NCBI RefSeq assembly: GCF_000967865.1
Contig: NZ_JXRU01000035.1
Coordinates: 1-64,000, forward strand
Source: Microbacterium sp. SA39
GTDB lineage: Bacteria > Actinomycetota > Actinomycetes > Actinomycetales > Microbacteriaceae
DNA: 64,000 nucleotides
Direction of reading: 5' to 3'
Shown here: positions 9,794 through 17,160 of the stretch, piece by piece
How the letters are laid out: each line of letters starts with the position of its first letter
Numbering within the stretch: the first letter of the stretch is position 1
Position numbers and translations under genes: made by a program
The notes under the pieces: generated by a model
Seen by the model: only the letters and a program-made list of their open reading frames with translations
What the model was told of the DNA's origin: nothing
Database searches by the model: none

Positions 9794-10219
9794 TCAGAGA
9801 AAGAACAGGCGCATGATCGTCCCACCCGCCGCCGCAGCTACAAGCCCGGTGGTAACAACGGCGAGCACGGCGCGGGCGATGTAGTCCGAGTTGCGACATA
9901 GCTTGTAGAACTTTGGATGGGCCTCGATTAGTGCATCGACACGCTCCTGCTCCGTCGGATACACGTACCGCATGTGGGCGTGGTATACGAAAAGGTCCGT
10001 GAAGATGGTGGCTTTGAGCAGGCTGGCCAAGAACCGGATACCAGGAATCTGCTCCTCAAGCTTGGAGGACAGCTCCGGCGAAGGATCGGCCGGGCTCGAT
10101 TCAAGCTCTGTACCCTGTTGCTTCGCACGGTCGAACTCGTCCGCCTCCGCAGGAGTCACAGGGTGCGCAGGCCCGTCGCTGAACTCAGCGCTCGCTGGCG
10201 CGCCGTCATCCTCAGGCAA
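9794..10219 (-). CDS. Small membrane protein coupled to ImmA
   Basis: This 141-aa protein has an acidic N-terminal half and one clear transmembrane helix near the C-terminus (IARAVLAVVTTGLVAAAAGG). A moderately hydrophobic stretch near residue 65 may associate with the membrane. The start is a TTG at 10219, overlapping the ImmA stop by 8 bp, so translation is probably coupled. A membrane protein next to ImmA in an integrated element could serve in superinfection exclusion or phage sensing, but nothing in the sequence proves this. Confidence 0.65.
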   Translation of the reverse strand: MPEDDGAPASAEFSDGPAHPVTPAEADEFDRAKQQGTELESSPADPSPELSSKLEEQIPGIRFLASLLKATIFTDLFVYHAHMRYVYPTEQERVDALIEAHPKFYKLCRNSDYIARAVLAVVTTGLVAAAAGGTIMRLFFL

Positions 10220-10724
10220 GGCGCAGGTTGGCCAGACGGAAGTTCATCGCATCGAGCGACACATCAAACTGAGACGCCAGCGAGAGTGCGCTGGCACCAA
10301 CCCGACGAGCGCGAGTGACCTCATCTTCTGGCATGAGCAGTTCAGCCGCGAACTGGTTCGCGAAAATTTCCTCGCTGTTAGTCCCGCAGGACGACAGCGA
10401 ATCTCGCTTGTGGACGAACGGGGCCTCAGCGCGCGCGGGGTCATTCACGATTGCCGTGTAGTGACCAAGCTCGTGCGCCACCGTGAAACGTTGACGCTTG
10501 GGCGCATGCTCGGTGTTGACCAATATGTCGGTTCCGCCGTCAACGTGCGTCCTTGCAATCATTCCCGAGGTCGAGTTCGGCAGTGGGGACTGATAGACGT
10601 TGACGCCAAGGGACCGAGCAACCGCCACGGGGTCGATCGGATAGCGCGTCGGCGCACCGCCGAAGTACGCGCGCAGAGTGTCCCTTGCTGCTTGCCGGGG
10701 CGTAAGGGTATGACTAGCGTTCAT
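10212..10724 (-). CDS. ImmA/IrrE-family metallopeptidase
   Basis: This 170-aa protein has the zinc-peptidase motif HELGH at residues 84-88 and a downstream EEIFANQFAAELLMP segment supplying the third ligand, as in ImmA and IrrE. In ICEs and prophages such peptidases cleave the element's repressor after DNA damage and start excision. The candidate target is the XRE protein at 16565-17077, although the two genes are not adjacent, unlike the classic immR-immA pair. ATG 10724 was chosen for its GGAAGGA site; the frame extends 9 codons further without one. Confidence 0.85.
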   Translation of the reverse strand: MNASHTLTPRQAARDTLRAYFGGAPTRYPIDPVAVARSLGVNVYQSPLPNSTSGMIARTHVDGGTDILVNTEHAPKRQRFTVAHELGHYTAIVNDPARAEAPFVHKRDSLSSCGTNSEEIFANQFAAELLMPEDEVTRARRVGASALSLASQFDVSLDAMNFRLANLRLA

Positions 10725-10901
10725 CGTCCGGTCCTTCCCTGACAGGATCAACAGCGTCGGCGTTGCCTACGGCAGTCCATCGCCCCACGATTTCAGCCGT
10801 AACGCCAGTGTGACAGATGGTGCTATGTGTGTCTGGCGGCGCGCTCAAAGCCTAGTAGCCCCCTCCCCCACTGATTCGACCCCGTCTGTCCCGGTCCAGA
10901 G

Positions 10902-11405
10902 CTACTTGACAGAACCGCCCATCATGGCGGCTATCCATCTGTCTACGATTGGCAGCTCGCGATCGTCGCTGTCGTGGCGGACCAGCAGCAGGTGCTTGTC
11001 CATGACCACGCCGAACCCGACGAGGTAACGCTGCACGTCGGCCGCGGTTGGTTTCTCGATGGTGGCACGGTGTAGCACTCCATCCTTGTCCCAGTGCGTC
11101 AGCTCGTGCGGTGCATCCGTGAGGTTCAACAGATCATTGGCCTTGGACAGCGCGCGCTCGGCAATCCGCGCCCGCTCAGCCCGCAGATCGACCACCCGCG
11201 CTTGGGTAGCGGCAGCCGTCTGTGCGCGGTCGAACGTGATCGGCGGCACCGACTCGGCGCAGATACGACTGACTGTCCTTGCACTCACGCCGACATCGCG
11301 GGAGATCGCGTTACGTGCCATGCCACCGCGCGCCAGCTCGCGGATGCGTTCCCGAGTGCTCTCGTCCAGAGGTGTGCGACCACCCGCCCGGCTCTCGCCA
11401 CTCAC
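10902..11405 (-). CDS. HTH protein resembling actinophage small terminase
   Basis: This 167-aa protein has an N-terminal helix-turn-helix (RTPLDESTRERIRELARGGMARNAISRDVGVSARTVSRI). A helical region ending DVQRYLVGFGVVMDKHLLL follows. From memory, actinophage proteins annotated as small terminase or HTH proteins share both parts. If it is TerS, it would redirect a helper phage's packaging machinery to this element. The GTG at 11405 overlaps the preceding small ORF by 4 bp (GTGA). A plain transcription regulator is the alternative. Confidence 0.65.
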   Translation of the reverse strand: MSGESRAGGRTPLDESTRERIRELARGGMARNAISRDVGVSARTVSRICAESVPPITFDRAQTAAATQARVVDLRAERARIAERALSKANDLLNLTDAPHELTHWDKDGVLHRATIEKPTAADVQRYLVGFGVVMDKHLLLVRHDSDDRELPIVDRWIAAMMGGSVK

Positions 11406-11524
11406 GAGAACACCACCGAACCAGCATGGCCGATCAGCTCGACACAAGGTTCCTCTGTACCCAGATCGAAGTGCTGGCCTAGCGGCACTGCATGACCGGT
11501 CGAAGTTCCGAGGTCGATAGGCAC
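11402..11524 (-). CDS. 40-aa small protein upstream of the TerS-like gene
   Basis: A GTG at 11524, preceded by AAGGGAG, opens a 40-codon frame (VPIDLGTSTGHAVPLGQHFD...) whose TGA overlaps the next GTG as GTGA. The ribosome site and overlap are typical of a real coupled gene. The composition is neutral, with one cysteine and no domain I recognise. A translational leader for the TerS-like gene is the alternative. Confidence 0.5.
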   Translation of the reverse strand: MPIDLGTSTGHAVPLGQHFDLGTEEPCVELIGHAGSVVFS

Positions 11525-11619
11525 AGGGCGCTCCCTTCTTAGGGTGCCCGTGCGGTCGAGCGCGGGGCACGTTGATCATCGTGCGCCGCGGATCCCGCCG
11601 CCAGCTACCTCAACGATAC

Positions 11620-11644
11620 GCCCCGGCAAGGCCAGCGCCGGGGC
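11620..11644. terminator. GC-rich hairpin between minus-strand units
   Basis: GCCCCGGC (11620-11627) pairs with GCCGGGGC (11637-11644) around a 9-nt loop. It lies downstream of the membrane coiled-coil gene at 11864-12469, so it would end that transcript. No T-run is present. Confidence 0.5.
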
Positions 11645-11731
11645 ATTCGGGGGCGGATCGGCCCCGCCGCGTCTGACTTGGACTCAGTTACCAGGCCAGA
11701 CACCCGCGAGATCAAGCGGCTTTCTGCTCGC

Positions 11732-11751
11732 GCGGGCACAGTGCGGGCACA
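11732..11751 (-). repeat. Paired TGTGCCCGC site, interior copy 1
   Basis: Two copies of GCGGGCACA (reverse complement of TGTGCCCGC) start at 11732 and 11743, 11 bp apart, in an otherwise empty intergenic stretch. Confidence 0.6.
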
Positions 11752-11863
11752 TTGCCCCGCATCTACTCGACTGATACGCGAGCGCGTTTGGGGAATGAAC
11801 CGGGGCGCTCACCAGCGCACGCGAACGGTCACGACGAAGCTCAGGGCTGCTAACCACTGACCG

Positions 11864-12469
11864 CTACTGGATCGGCGCAGCGAAATAGGGAATGGCAGCC
11901 TGCTCCATAGCTCGCAGTTCGGCGCTGAACTCTGTCACGTAGCCGAACATCGTTCGCATCTCGGTCGTGAGGTTTGAATCCTTCTCGCGGAGCTTCGTAT
12001 CGATCTGGCTCGTGACGTCGGTAGACCGGTCCATCTCAGCGCGGCAATGCTCAATCACGGAGCGAAGCGCTGGTTCCTCAATCCTGAGAAGGATGTCGGT
12101 GAACGCCATCTCCAGGCGCGAGTGGAGCGCTCTCAGCTCAGCGGATCGTTCTTCGGCTGCTTCGCCCCTCGCTTTCTCCGGCCGGTCGGTCAGCGAGTCG
12201 ATGATCGCCGAGAGCTTCGAGTGCTGGAGCTTGAGCACCCATGCGTTGCCGGAATGAAGCAGCTCCACCATGAGTCCGCGCGACGCATCCCGTCGCGCCT
12301 CAGCGCGCTGTTCGCGCTCGCGATGCGCTGCGCGCCGATTCGCAACCGCTGCTCCGCCCAGAGCGCCGACGAGGGCCGCTGCGGGAGCTACGAGAACCTT
12401 GAGCGCTTCGATGACGAACGCGCCAATCGCTGCCCACGTTCCGGCATCCATTCCGTAATTTTGCGCCAC
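11864..12469 (-). CDS. Membrane-anchored coiled-coil protein
   Basis: This 201-aa protein has one N-terminal hydrophobic helix (AIGAFVIEALKVLVAPAAAL), then a long charged helical region rich in Arg/Glu that is probably coiled coil. The GTG at 12469 was chosen because GGAGGAAG lies 7 bp upstream; the ATG at 12451 has no such site. It is divergent from parA across a 232-bp region with a GTAC dyad, so the two may share control. A membrane-anchored coiled coil beside ParA could act as its partner in positioning, but that is a guess. Confidence 0.65.
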   Translation of the reverse strand: MAQNYGMDAGTWAAIGAFVIEALKVLVAPAAALVGALGGAAVANRRAAHREREQRAEARRDASRGLMVELLHSGNAWVLKLQHSKLSAIIDSLTDRPEKARGEAAEERSAELRALHSRLEMAFTDILLRIEEPALRSVIEHCRAEMDRSTDVTSQIDTKLREKDSNLTTEMRTMFGYVTEFSAELRAMEQAAIPYFAAPIQ

Positions 12470-12606
12470 GCGGAGACTTCCTCCGAGGAGGCTCGCGGGG
12501 AGCGACGCCGCTGGACAGCTCGGCGGCCGCTCCAACCCGCCGCTGAAATCCGACGCCTTCTCGTCCACGCGTTGGGCGATGAAGCGCGGACGCCCCGGAC
12601 GCGACG

Positions 12607-12685
12607 GTACATAGCAGACGTGACGAACGTACACATCGTACGTACATGGTGTACAATGAATACATGACTAGCGTACAAGGAGTAC
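12607..12685. promoter_or_regulatory. Symmetric GTAC dyad array upstream of parA
   Basis: Seven GTAC tetramers start at 12607, 12629, 12638, 12642, 12651, 12673 and 12682. The first six are exactly symmetric about 12641.5. The core is an inverted repeat: GTACAC-ATC-GTAC then GTAC-ATG-GTGTAC (12629-12654). This is the form of an operator or partition site (parS/parC-like) for ParA or a partner. It lies 17 bp upstream of the parA ATG. Confidence 0.65.
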
Positions 12686-12701
12686 GCGGATTGGATCAGA
12701 A

Positions 12702-13721
12702 ATGGAAATCTACGGATTCTGGAACAACAAGGGCGGCACGGGCAAGACCAGCCTTAGCTTCCAGAGCATCGCAACCTACGCTCACGCCAACCCTGAACAG
12801 CGCGTCCTCGTGATCGATGTCTGCCCACAGGCGAACCTCTCGGAAATGCTCCTGGGTGGACTCGTCAACGACGGCAGCGGCAAGCTCCTCGAAATTCAGG
12901 GCGGACTGATTCGGGCGACTGTGGGCGGGTACTTCCAGCTCCGTCTGCCCTCACCATATGCAGTCCCTTCCTTCACCGCGCAAGACTTCATCACGAAGCC
13001 GTCCGCTTACAACAACGCGATCCCGGCGAACGTCTCGCTACTCGCAGGCGACCCGCTTCTGGAGCTGCAGAGCAACGCGATTTCGACCCTCGCGAACACC
13101 CAGATCCCGGGTACCAATGCGTGGGTCGCCGTCATCGACTGGCTCGCAGATTTCCTCAGTCAGGTCCAGGACGACTACGACATGGTGTTCATCGATGCGA
13201 ACCCGAGCTTCTCGATCTACACGCAGATCGCACTGTCCACTGCTAGCCGTCTGATCCTGCCGGTCATGGCCGACGATTCGTCGCGACGCGCCATCCAGAA
13301 CGCGTTCTCTCTCATCTACGGACTCAAGCTTCCCTCTGACATCTATCAGCGATACGCCTTCGCGACGCGCCTTCGAGAAGCCGGGCGCGAACTCCCGAAG
13401 GTGCACCTGATCGTGAAGAACCGGCTGACGCAGTACATGGGCCCTTCGTCCGCCTACGCGGGTGTCCTTCGATCAATCGACCGAGATGTGGATGCCCTGC
13501 TGGCCACGAACCCGGATATCTTCACCTTCTCGGCAGCCGCTGACGGGATGGTCAACATCCGCGACTTCCAGACCACGGGTGTCGTCGCGTTCGCACGGGG
13601 CTGCCCGTTCTACGCGCTCCGCTCGGGACGGCTGGAGGTTGAGGGTCAGCGCATTCAGGTGAACGAGGACTACCGCATCAACTGCGTCAACGCCATCAAC
13701 GACCTCGTCGCCAAGCTCTGA
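12702..13721 (+). CDS. ParA-family ATPase
   Basis: This 339-aa protein has the deviant Walker A of ParA/Soj/MinD proteins (KGGTGKTS, residues 10-17), an A' motif (VIDVCPQANLS) and Walker B (YDMVFIDANPSF). These ATPases position DNA or protein cargo by dimerising on nucleoid DNA. There is no visible N-terminal HTH and no ParB gene beside it. The partner may be a small element protein or host-encoded. In an integrated element it could stabilise a replicating excised form. The ATG has only a weak ribosome site. A hairpin at 13732 ends the transcript. Confidence 0.9.
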   Translation: MEIYGFWNNKGGTGKTSLSFQSIATYAHANPEQRVLVIDVCPQANLSEMLLGGLVNDGSGKLLEIQGGLIRATVGGYFQLRLPSPYAVPSFTAQDFITKPSAYNNAIPANVSLLAGDPLLELQSNAISTLANTQIPGTNAWVAVIDWLADFLSQVQDDYDMVFIDANPSFSIYTQIALSTASRLILPVMADDSSRRAIQNAFSLIYGLKLPSDIYQRYAFATRLREAGRELPKVHLIVKNRLTQYMGPSSAYAGVLRSIDRDVDALLATNPDIFTFSAAADGMVNIRDFQTTGVVAFARGCPFYALRSGRLEVEGQRIQVNEDYRINCVNAINDLVAKL

Positions 13722-13731
13722 CGCGGTCAGG

Positions 13732-13763
13732 TGCGCCCGCCTGAATCGGCTTCGGCGGGCGCA
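13732..13763 (+). terminator. Hairpin terminator between parA and the convergent operon
   Basis: TGCGCCCGCC (13732-13741) pairs perfectly with GGCGGGCGCA (13754-13763) around a 12-nt loop. It lies 10 bp past the parA stop and could also serve the convergent operon that ends at 13860. Confidence 0.7.
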
Positions 13764-13859
13764 GTCCTGGCGGCAGGCGGATCACGGCGTGTGCCGTGTC
13801 AGCAGAACGCCCGAGCCGAAGGACTCCCATCCCAGCTCGGGCGCTCGTTCAGGAGCCGA

Positions 13860-14507
13860 CTACTCAGCCGGATGTGCCGCCTCGATGCGAGCGACCGCGG
13901 CCCAGTCCACAGCCACGTCGTTGGCCAGGGCGATGTCGTATCTCGGGCGGTCTGCACTGTGGAGCTGCGTGCGCGTCCGCAGGTCGGGATCGCGGTTCTC
14001 GATGGTCGAAGCGAGGGCGTCGCGCCAGGCGGTGCCCACCACCGTCTCTTGCTCGGCGGTGTGCGCCTCAATGGCGTCGGCAGCTCCAAGGCCGACGAGG
14101 CGGGAGAACAGCAGCTCCTCCAGCTCGCTCGCCTGCTCCGGCTCCGCGGCCGCGATGCCCTCCACGGCGTCGATGAGCGCAGCCACTCGGACCTCGCTGG
14201 CTTCCCCGGCGATCTGAGCGAACGTGAGGCCAGCGTTGCGTAGCTCGGTCACCTTCTCGCGCTCGCGGCCCTGCACGACCACGGCGTCCGCGGTGGTGGG
14301 AGTGCGTGCGGCCAAGACCTCGGCACGAGTAGCGACACCCTCCGGCAGGGTGGGCATCGCTCCGATGAGCTGCGCCTTAGCGGCGCGGATCATCTCGGCG
14401 CGGCGTCGGACGGTGCCCTGGGCGGACAGGTCCGGGTCGGTGAACGCGGGGGCGTCGCGCAGGGCGACTCTGGCGGCCTGGTAGGCCGCAGCGGGGGTGG
14501 TGGTCAT
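13860..14507 (-). CDS. Helical hypothetical protein, last gene of the replication operon
   Basis: This 215-aa protein appears almost wholly helical and Ala/Glu/Arg-rich (YQAARVALRDAPAF, RAEMIRAAKAQLIG, REREKVTELRNAGLTFAQIAGE). The last of these resembles a helix-turn-helix (AGLTFAQIAGEASEVRVAALI). No family is recognised. A GGAGGAA site precedes ATG 14507, which overlaps the previous stop as ATGA. A DNA-binding or scaffolding role is possible. Confidence 0.7.
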   Translation of the reverse strand: MTTTPAAAYQAARVALRDAPAFTDPDLSAQGTVRRRAEMIRAAKAQLIGAMPTLPEGVATRAEVLAARTPTTADAVVVQGREREKVTELRNAGLTFAQIAGEASEVRVAALIDAVEGIAAAEPEQASELEELLFSRLVGLGAADAIEAHTAEQETVVGTAWRDALASTIENRDPDLRTRTQLHSADRPRYDIALANDVAVDWAAVARIEAAHPAE

Positions 14508-14848
14508 GGTTCCTCCATAGGGTCGGTGGCCTGCTGGCCATGGTTCCGCGAACGCTTGTCGCGGTGGTCTTGGACGGGAGGCTCCGCTCCCGGGTGGTCG
14601 GTGTCTTGTTGGGTCAGCATCAGCAGCGGGCCGGGCACGTCCAGTTCCTCAGCCGGGTTCACCCCGACACGGGCGCGCGCATCCGGCCAGAGCGAGCCAG
14701 GGAATACAAAGCTTCGACCGAGGTTCAGCAGCGGGCACGGCACGATGCACGGCGTGCCCGCGGGGTCGAGCTGGGCGCGCCAAAGGATGTCGCTCAGGGC
14801 GGCGTCCAGAGCGTTCGCCTCACTGTCGGCTTGGCCGTCGATGGTCAT
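14504..14848 (-). CDS. Hypothetical protein in the replication operon
   Basis: This 114-aa protein begins MTIDGQADSEANALDAALSD and becomes Pro/Asp/Arg-rich toward the C-terminus, suggesting a disordered tail. ATG 14848 has GAGGAGG upstream; the longer frame to 14917 lacks one. It overlaps both neighbours by 4 bp. No domain is recognised. Confidence 0.65.
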   Translation of the reverse strand: MTIDGQADSEANALDAALSDILWRAQLDPAGTPCIVPCPLLNLGRSFVFPGSLWPDARARVGVNPAEELDVPGPLLMLTQQDTDHPGAEPPVQDHRDKRSRNHGQQATDPMEEP

Positions 14849-15027
14849 GGCACCGCCTCCTCGGCGTCTCGGATGCAGCGGTCGCAGGGCAGCGGGTATC
14901 CGGGGTGATGGATGCACTCGGTACCCGGGAAGTAGCCGACTGCCGGCCTGAGAGCGCCGAGGGCGTCACAGGTGTCGCAGCGTGCCGGGAACGGCTCCCC
15001 GACGTGCTCAGCGCAGCGGCGGCTCAT
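14845..15027 (-). CDS. Small Cys-rich putative zinc-binding protein
   Basis: This 60-aa protein has two CxxC pairs (CDTC and CDRC) plus CIHH between them, enough ligands for one or two zinc ions. ATG 15027 overlaps the stop of the preceding frame by 4 bp. Small zinc-ribbon proteins of this type are common in actinobacterial prophage replication operons, and their roles are unknown. Confidence 0.65.
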   Translation of the reverse strand: MSRRCAEHVGEPFPARCDTCDALGALRPAVGYFPGTECIHHPGYPLPCDRCIRDAEEAVP

Positions 15028-15697
15028 GCTGCACCGTCCCCGTACCGTTCGATGCACGAGTCGCCTCCCGCGCAGGTGCCATCTTCTAGCCACCTGTGGA
15101 CGTGAGAGCGCTGGGGTTTGGGCCTCAGAGCTTGGGCGGCGTCCCATTCCTCGCGAGCGCGACGAGCACGGCCGCAAGGGTGGCACGGGTCATCGGTCCC
15201 GTTGGGGTGTCGGCTGCATGTTGAGGGCGGGGGCGCTCCTCCCCCACCATTTTGAGAACTTGAGCTAACCCCTAGTACCTGCCTGTCCTGCCTGTCCTGT
15301 GCAGTTCCCCGGGACACGGGCGAGACTGTCTCCGCGGACGGTCCCGGGGACAGGGCGTCAGCGTCAGCGCGTGACCGCTGCGCCCTTTTCTTCTCCCGCT
15401 CGCGACGCCGGACGTTCTCCAGAGCCTCCAGCTCGGATCGGCTCGTCTGCGTCTCGGCGTAGTCCGTGATGCGCCAACATCCTCGTTGGCAGTCCATAGC
15501 CCTGAGTCGATCAGCGCGTCCACGCTCGCCGGGTTAAGCTGCGGGACCAGCGGCAGGTCATCGCGTTCGATCATCCCGTCCGTCCGATTTGCGACGGCCC
15601 AGAGCGTGGCGACGACCCAGGAGCGAAACGCGGCATCGTTCAGTCGAGCAATTCGTCGGTCCATCAGGTAGCGCTCGGGAATGCGTGCGTCAGTCAT
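15024..15697 (-). pseudogene. Replication-type phage protein split by a 1-nt frameshift
   Basis: The frame from ATG 15697 (strong GGAGGG site) reads MTDARIPERYLMDRRIARL... to LWTANED, then loses sense near 15482. A second frame continues exactly where expected, with WRITDYAETQTSRSELEAL followed by basic RREREKKRAQR and ends at 15024. Adding one base near 15478-15484 would join them into a protein of about 224 aa. The joined form matches a family I recall from actinophages and actinobacterial ICEs, usually called replication initiator or DNA-binding protein. The cause is either a real frameshift, programmed slippage, or a sequencing error. Confidence 0.7.
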
Positions 15698-15843
15698 CGC
15701 TCTCCCTCCCCGGGGGTCACGTTCGGGCGTTCTCGGGCGGCGTCGCGTGATGCTTGGACGCGGCGCTGCGCCTCTCGAAACTCAGCGAGCGCACCGCGGT
15801 GCAACCTCGGCTTCGCTGTGCCATCGGTCTTGTGTCTACGCAC
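15694..15843 (-). CDS. Possible 49-aa basic small protein
   Basis: A GTG at 15843 opens a 49-codon frame with a helical basic product (LAEFREAQRRVQASRDAARER), whose TGA overlaps the next ATG as ATGA, as other genes in this operon do. The ribosome site is weak (GAGAAAG) and another frame also runs through the region. Confidence 0.35.
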   Translation of the reverse strand: MRRHKTDGTAKPRLHRGALAEFREAQRRVQASRDAARERPNVTPGEGER

Positions 15844-15963
15844 GGGCTGGTCTTTCTCATCTAAAGGTGGTGGTGGTGATGTGTGCGTAACAGTGGGGTG
15901 GTGTCTGATTCGGAGTCAGACATGCCGCTGCATACCCGCTGAATCTCGCGCTTCTCGGTGTCT

Positions 15964-15983
15964 GCGGGCGCAGCGCGGGCACA
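15964..15983 (-). repeat. Paired TGTGCCCGC site, interior copy 2
   Basis: GCGGGCGCA at 15964 (one mismatch) and GCGGGCACA at 15975 are 11 bp apart. They lie directly after the stop of the second Xis-like gene, in the orientation opposite to the end copies. Confidence 0.5.
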
Positions 15984-16172
15984 TCAGGCCTCTTCCAGCC
16001 CGAACATGCGCAGCAATTCCGCGCGCTTTACGTACCAGCGACCGCCAAGCTTCACGGCTGGCAGCTCGCCTCGGCGCACCGCCTCATAGGTCTGGCGCAG
16101 TCCGGACCCTAAGAGCACGGATGTCTCCTCGACGGAGAGCGTGAGCTGGGGCACCTTGGCCACGGCGCTCAC
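15984..16172 (-). CDS. Excisionase/AlpA-type HTH protein 2
   Basis: This 62-aa protein has a winged helix of the MerR/excisionase type (LSVEETSVLLGSGLRQTYEAVRRGELPAVKLGGRWYVKRAEL). Such proteins bend attachment-site DNA to favour excision or activate early genes, as AlpA does in satellites. It starts at a GTG that overlaps the previous TAG by one base (TAGTG). Confidence 0.8.
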   Translation of the reverse strand: MSAVAKVPQLTLSVEETSVLLGSGLRQTYEAVRRGELPAVKLGGRWYVKRAELLRMFGLEEA

Positions 16173-16396
16173 TAGTCACCCGCTTCCAGTAGCGCCATCA
16201 ACGCGGGCACTGGCACAACCATGCGGCGGCCAAACCGTCGCACGGGGATCTCACCGCGGTGAACGGCGGCGTAGGCAGCGGGGCGGGAGAGGCCGAATAC
16301 GCGGCCCGCATCCTCCACGCTGATAGTGGTTCGCCCTGCGATGTCGGAGAGCGCCAGCGGGCGCTTGGCCGCAGGCGTGGCATCTGTGGTGCCCAT
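16172..16396 (-). CDS. Excisionase/AlpA-type HTH protein 1
   Basis: This 74-aa protein is a second HTH of the same type (ISVEDAGRVFGLSRPAAYAAVHRGEIPVRRFGRRMVVPVPALMALL). It is the first gene of the leftward operon and is divergent from the XRE repressor across 168 bp, the normal position for an AlpA or Xis gene under repressor control. Two tandem copies suggest one for recombination and one for transcription. Confidence 0.8.
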   Translation of the reverse strand: MGTTDATPAAKRPLALSDIAGRTTISVEDAGRVFGLSRPAAYAAVHRGEIPVRRFGRRMVVPVPALMALLEAGD

Positions 16397-16564
16397 GCGG
16401 GAGTCCTCTCAGCTTCGGAAATTAATCAACGAAGCCACGAGCGCGCCCGGCGTCTCACCAGTAGGGCTCCCGTCCCTGCACTGGCATCTTGCGGCGAGAT
16501 CAATGGTGGCATGGGTGATGCACCTGTGTCAAGCTGGGTCTACATACATATTGCTGGAGGTGAG
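16397..16564. promoter_or_regulatory. Divergent control region between repressor and Xis genes
   Basis: This 168-bp region should hold the promoters of both operons. A minus-strand TTGACA lies at about 16529-16534, but its -10 (CACCAT) is weak. On the plus strand TGTCAA and TACATA lie near 16528-16553. No long clear operator palindrome is visible. Confidence 0.45.
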
Positions 16565-17077
16565 ATGAGTGCAACACTGATTCAGGAAGTGGTCGGTCGA
16601 AACGTCCGCCACGTCCGCTCTGCTCGGGATGGTCTATCTCAGGTCGAACTAGGCGCGCGAGTGGCCGACCGCCTCGGGGTAGCGGCATGGTCGTCGGCCA
16701 CGATGTCGGCAGCCGAGAACGGACGGCGCGAGTTCACGGCAGCGGAAATCGTGGCGCTCGCGGTGGAGCTAGGGGTGCTCCCTGGCGCGCTGCTGCTGAT
16801 CCCGGAGGATATCGAGGCGGTCGTGATTGGCGGCAAACGCGGCCGAGGCAACGAGGTGATGGGGGGCACGGTCGTAGCCAGGGACGCGGTGCAGCCCATC
16901 CCTCATGAGACGGAGGGCGTGGACCGCCTCGCACAGCTCGCCGCGGACGCCGTGAGTCGAGCCGACGCCCTGACCGAGAGCTTGGATGAGCTGCACATTC
17001 AAGCGATGCAACTGCGGGTCCAGGCATTGCGCCACTCTCAGGGCAGCACGCCCGCACGCACCGCCGACCACGAATAG
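16565..17077 (+). CDS. XRE-family repressor of the element
   Basis: This 170-aa protein has an N-terminal HTH (GRNVRHVRSARDGLSQVELGARV, then SAAENGRREFTAAEIVALAVEL) and a C-terminal helical region suited to oligomerisation. ATG 16565 has GGAGGTGAG directly upstream. It lies just before the integrase and is divergent from the Xis/AlpA-like genes, the position of the lysogeny repressor (Stl-like in satellites, ImmR-like in ICEs). It is the natural candidate target of the element's ImmA. Confidence 0.8.
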   Translation: MSATLIQEVVGRNVRHVRSARDGLSQVELGARVADRLGVAAWSSATMSAAENGRREFTAAEIVALAVELGVLPGALLLIPEDIEAVVIGGKRGRGNEVMGGTVVARDAVQPIPHETEGVDRLAQLAADAVSRADALTESLDELHIQAMQLRVQALRHSQGSTPARTADHE

Positions 17078-17109
17078 TAAGCCTGGAAACCAACCGAAAG
17101 GAGCACGCG

Positions 17110-17160
17110 ATGAAAGAACACACGATCACGACGAGAGGCGGTGAGGACGATGGCTCGTGA
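17110..17160 (+). CDS. 16-aa leader peptide overlapping the integrase start
   Basis: An ATG at 17110 with AAAGGAG 7 bp upstream, the best ribosome site in the area, opens a 16-codon frame (MKEHTITTRGGEDDGS). Its TGA at 17158-17160 lies past the integrase ATG at 17150. Translation of this peptide would bring ribosomes to the integrase start, which has only a poor site of its own. Confidence 0.5.
   Translation: MKEHTITTRGGEDDGS

Larger units (their letters stand above)
11525..11863. other. 339-bp gene-free stretch with hairpin and paired repeats
   Basis: No convincing gene is visible. It holds a GCCCCGGC/GCCGGGGC hairpin (11620-11644) and two inverted-orientation TGTGCCCGC copies (11732-11751). 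The promoter of the 11524-10902 unit probably lies here. Open frames in it lack ribosome sites and have atypical composition. Confidence 0.6.
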
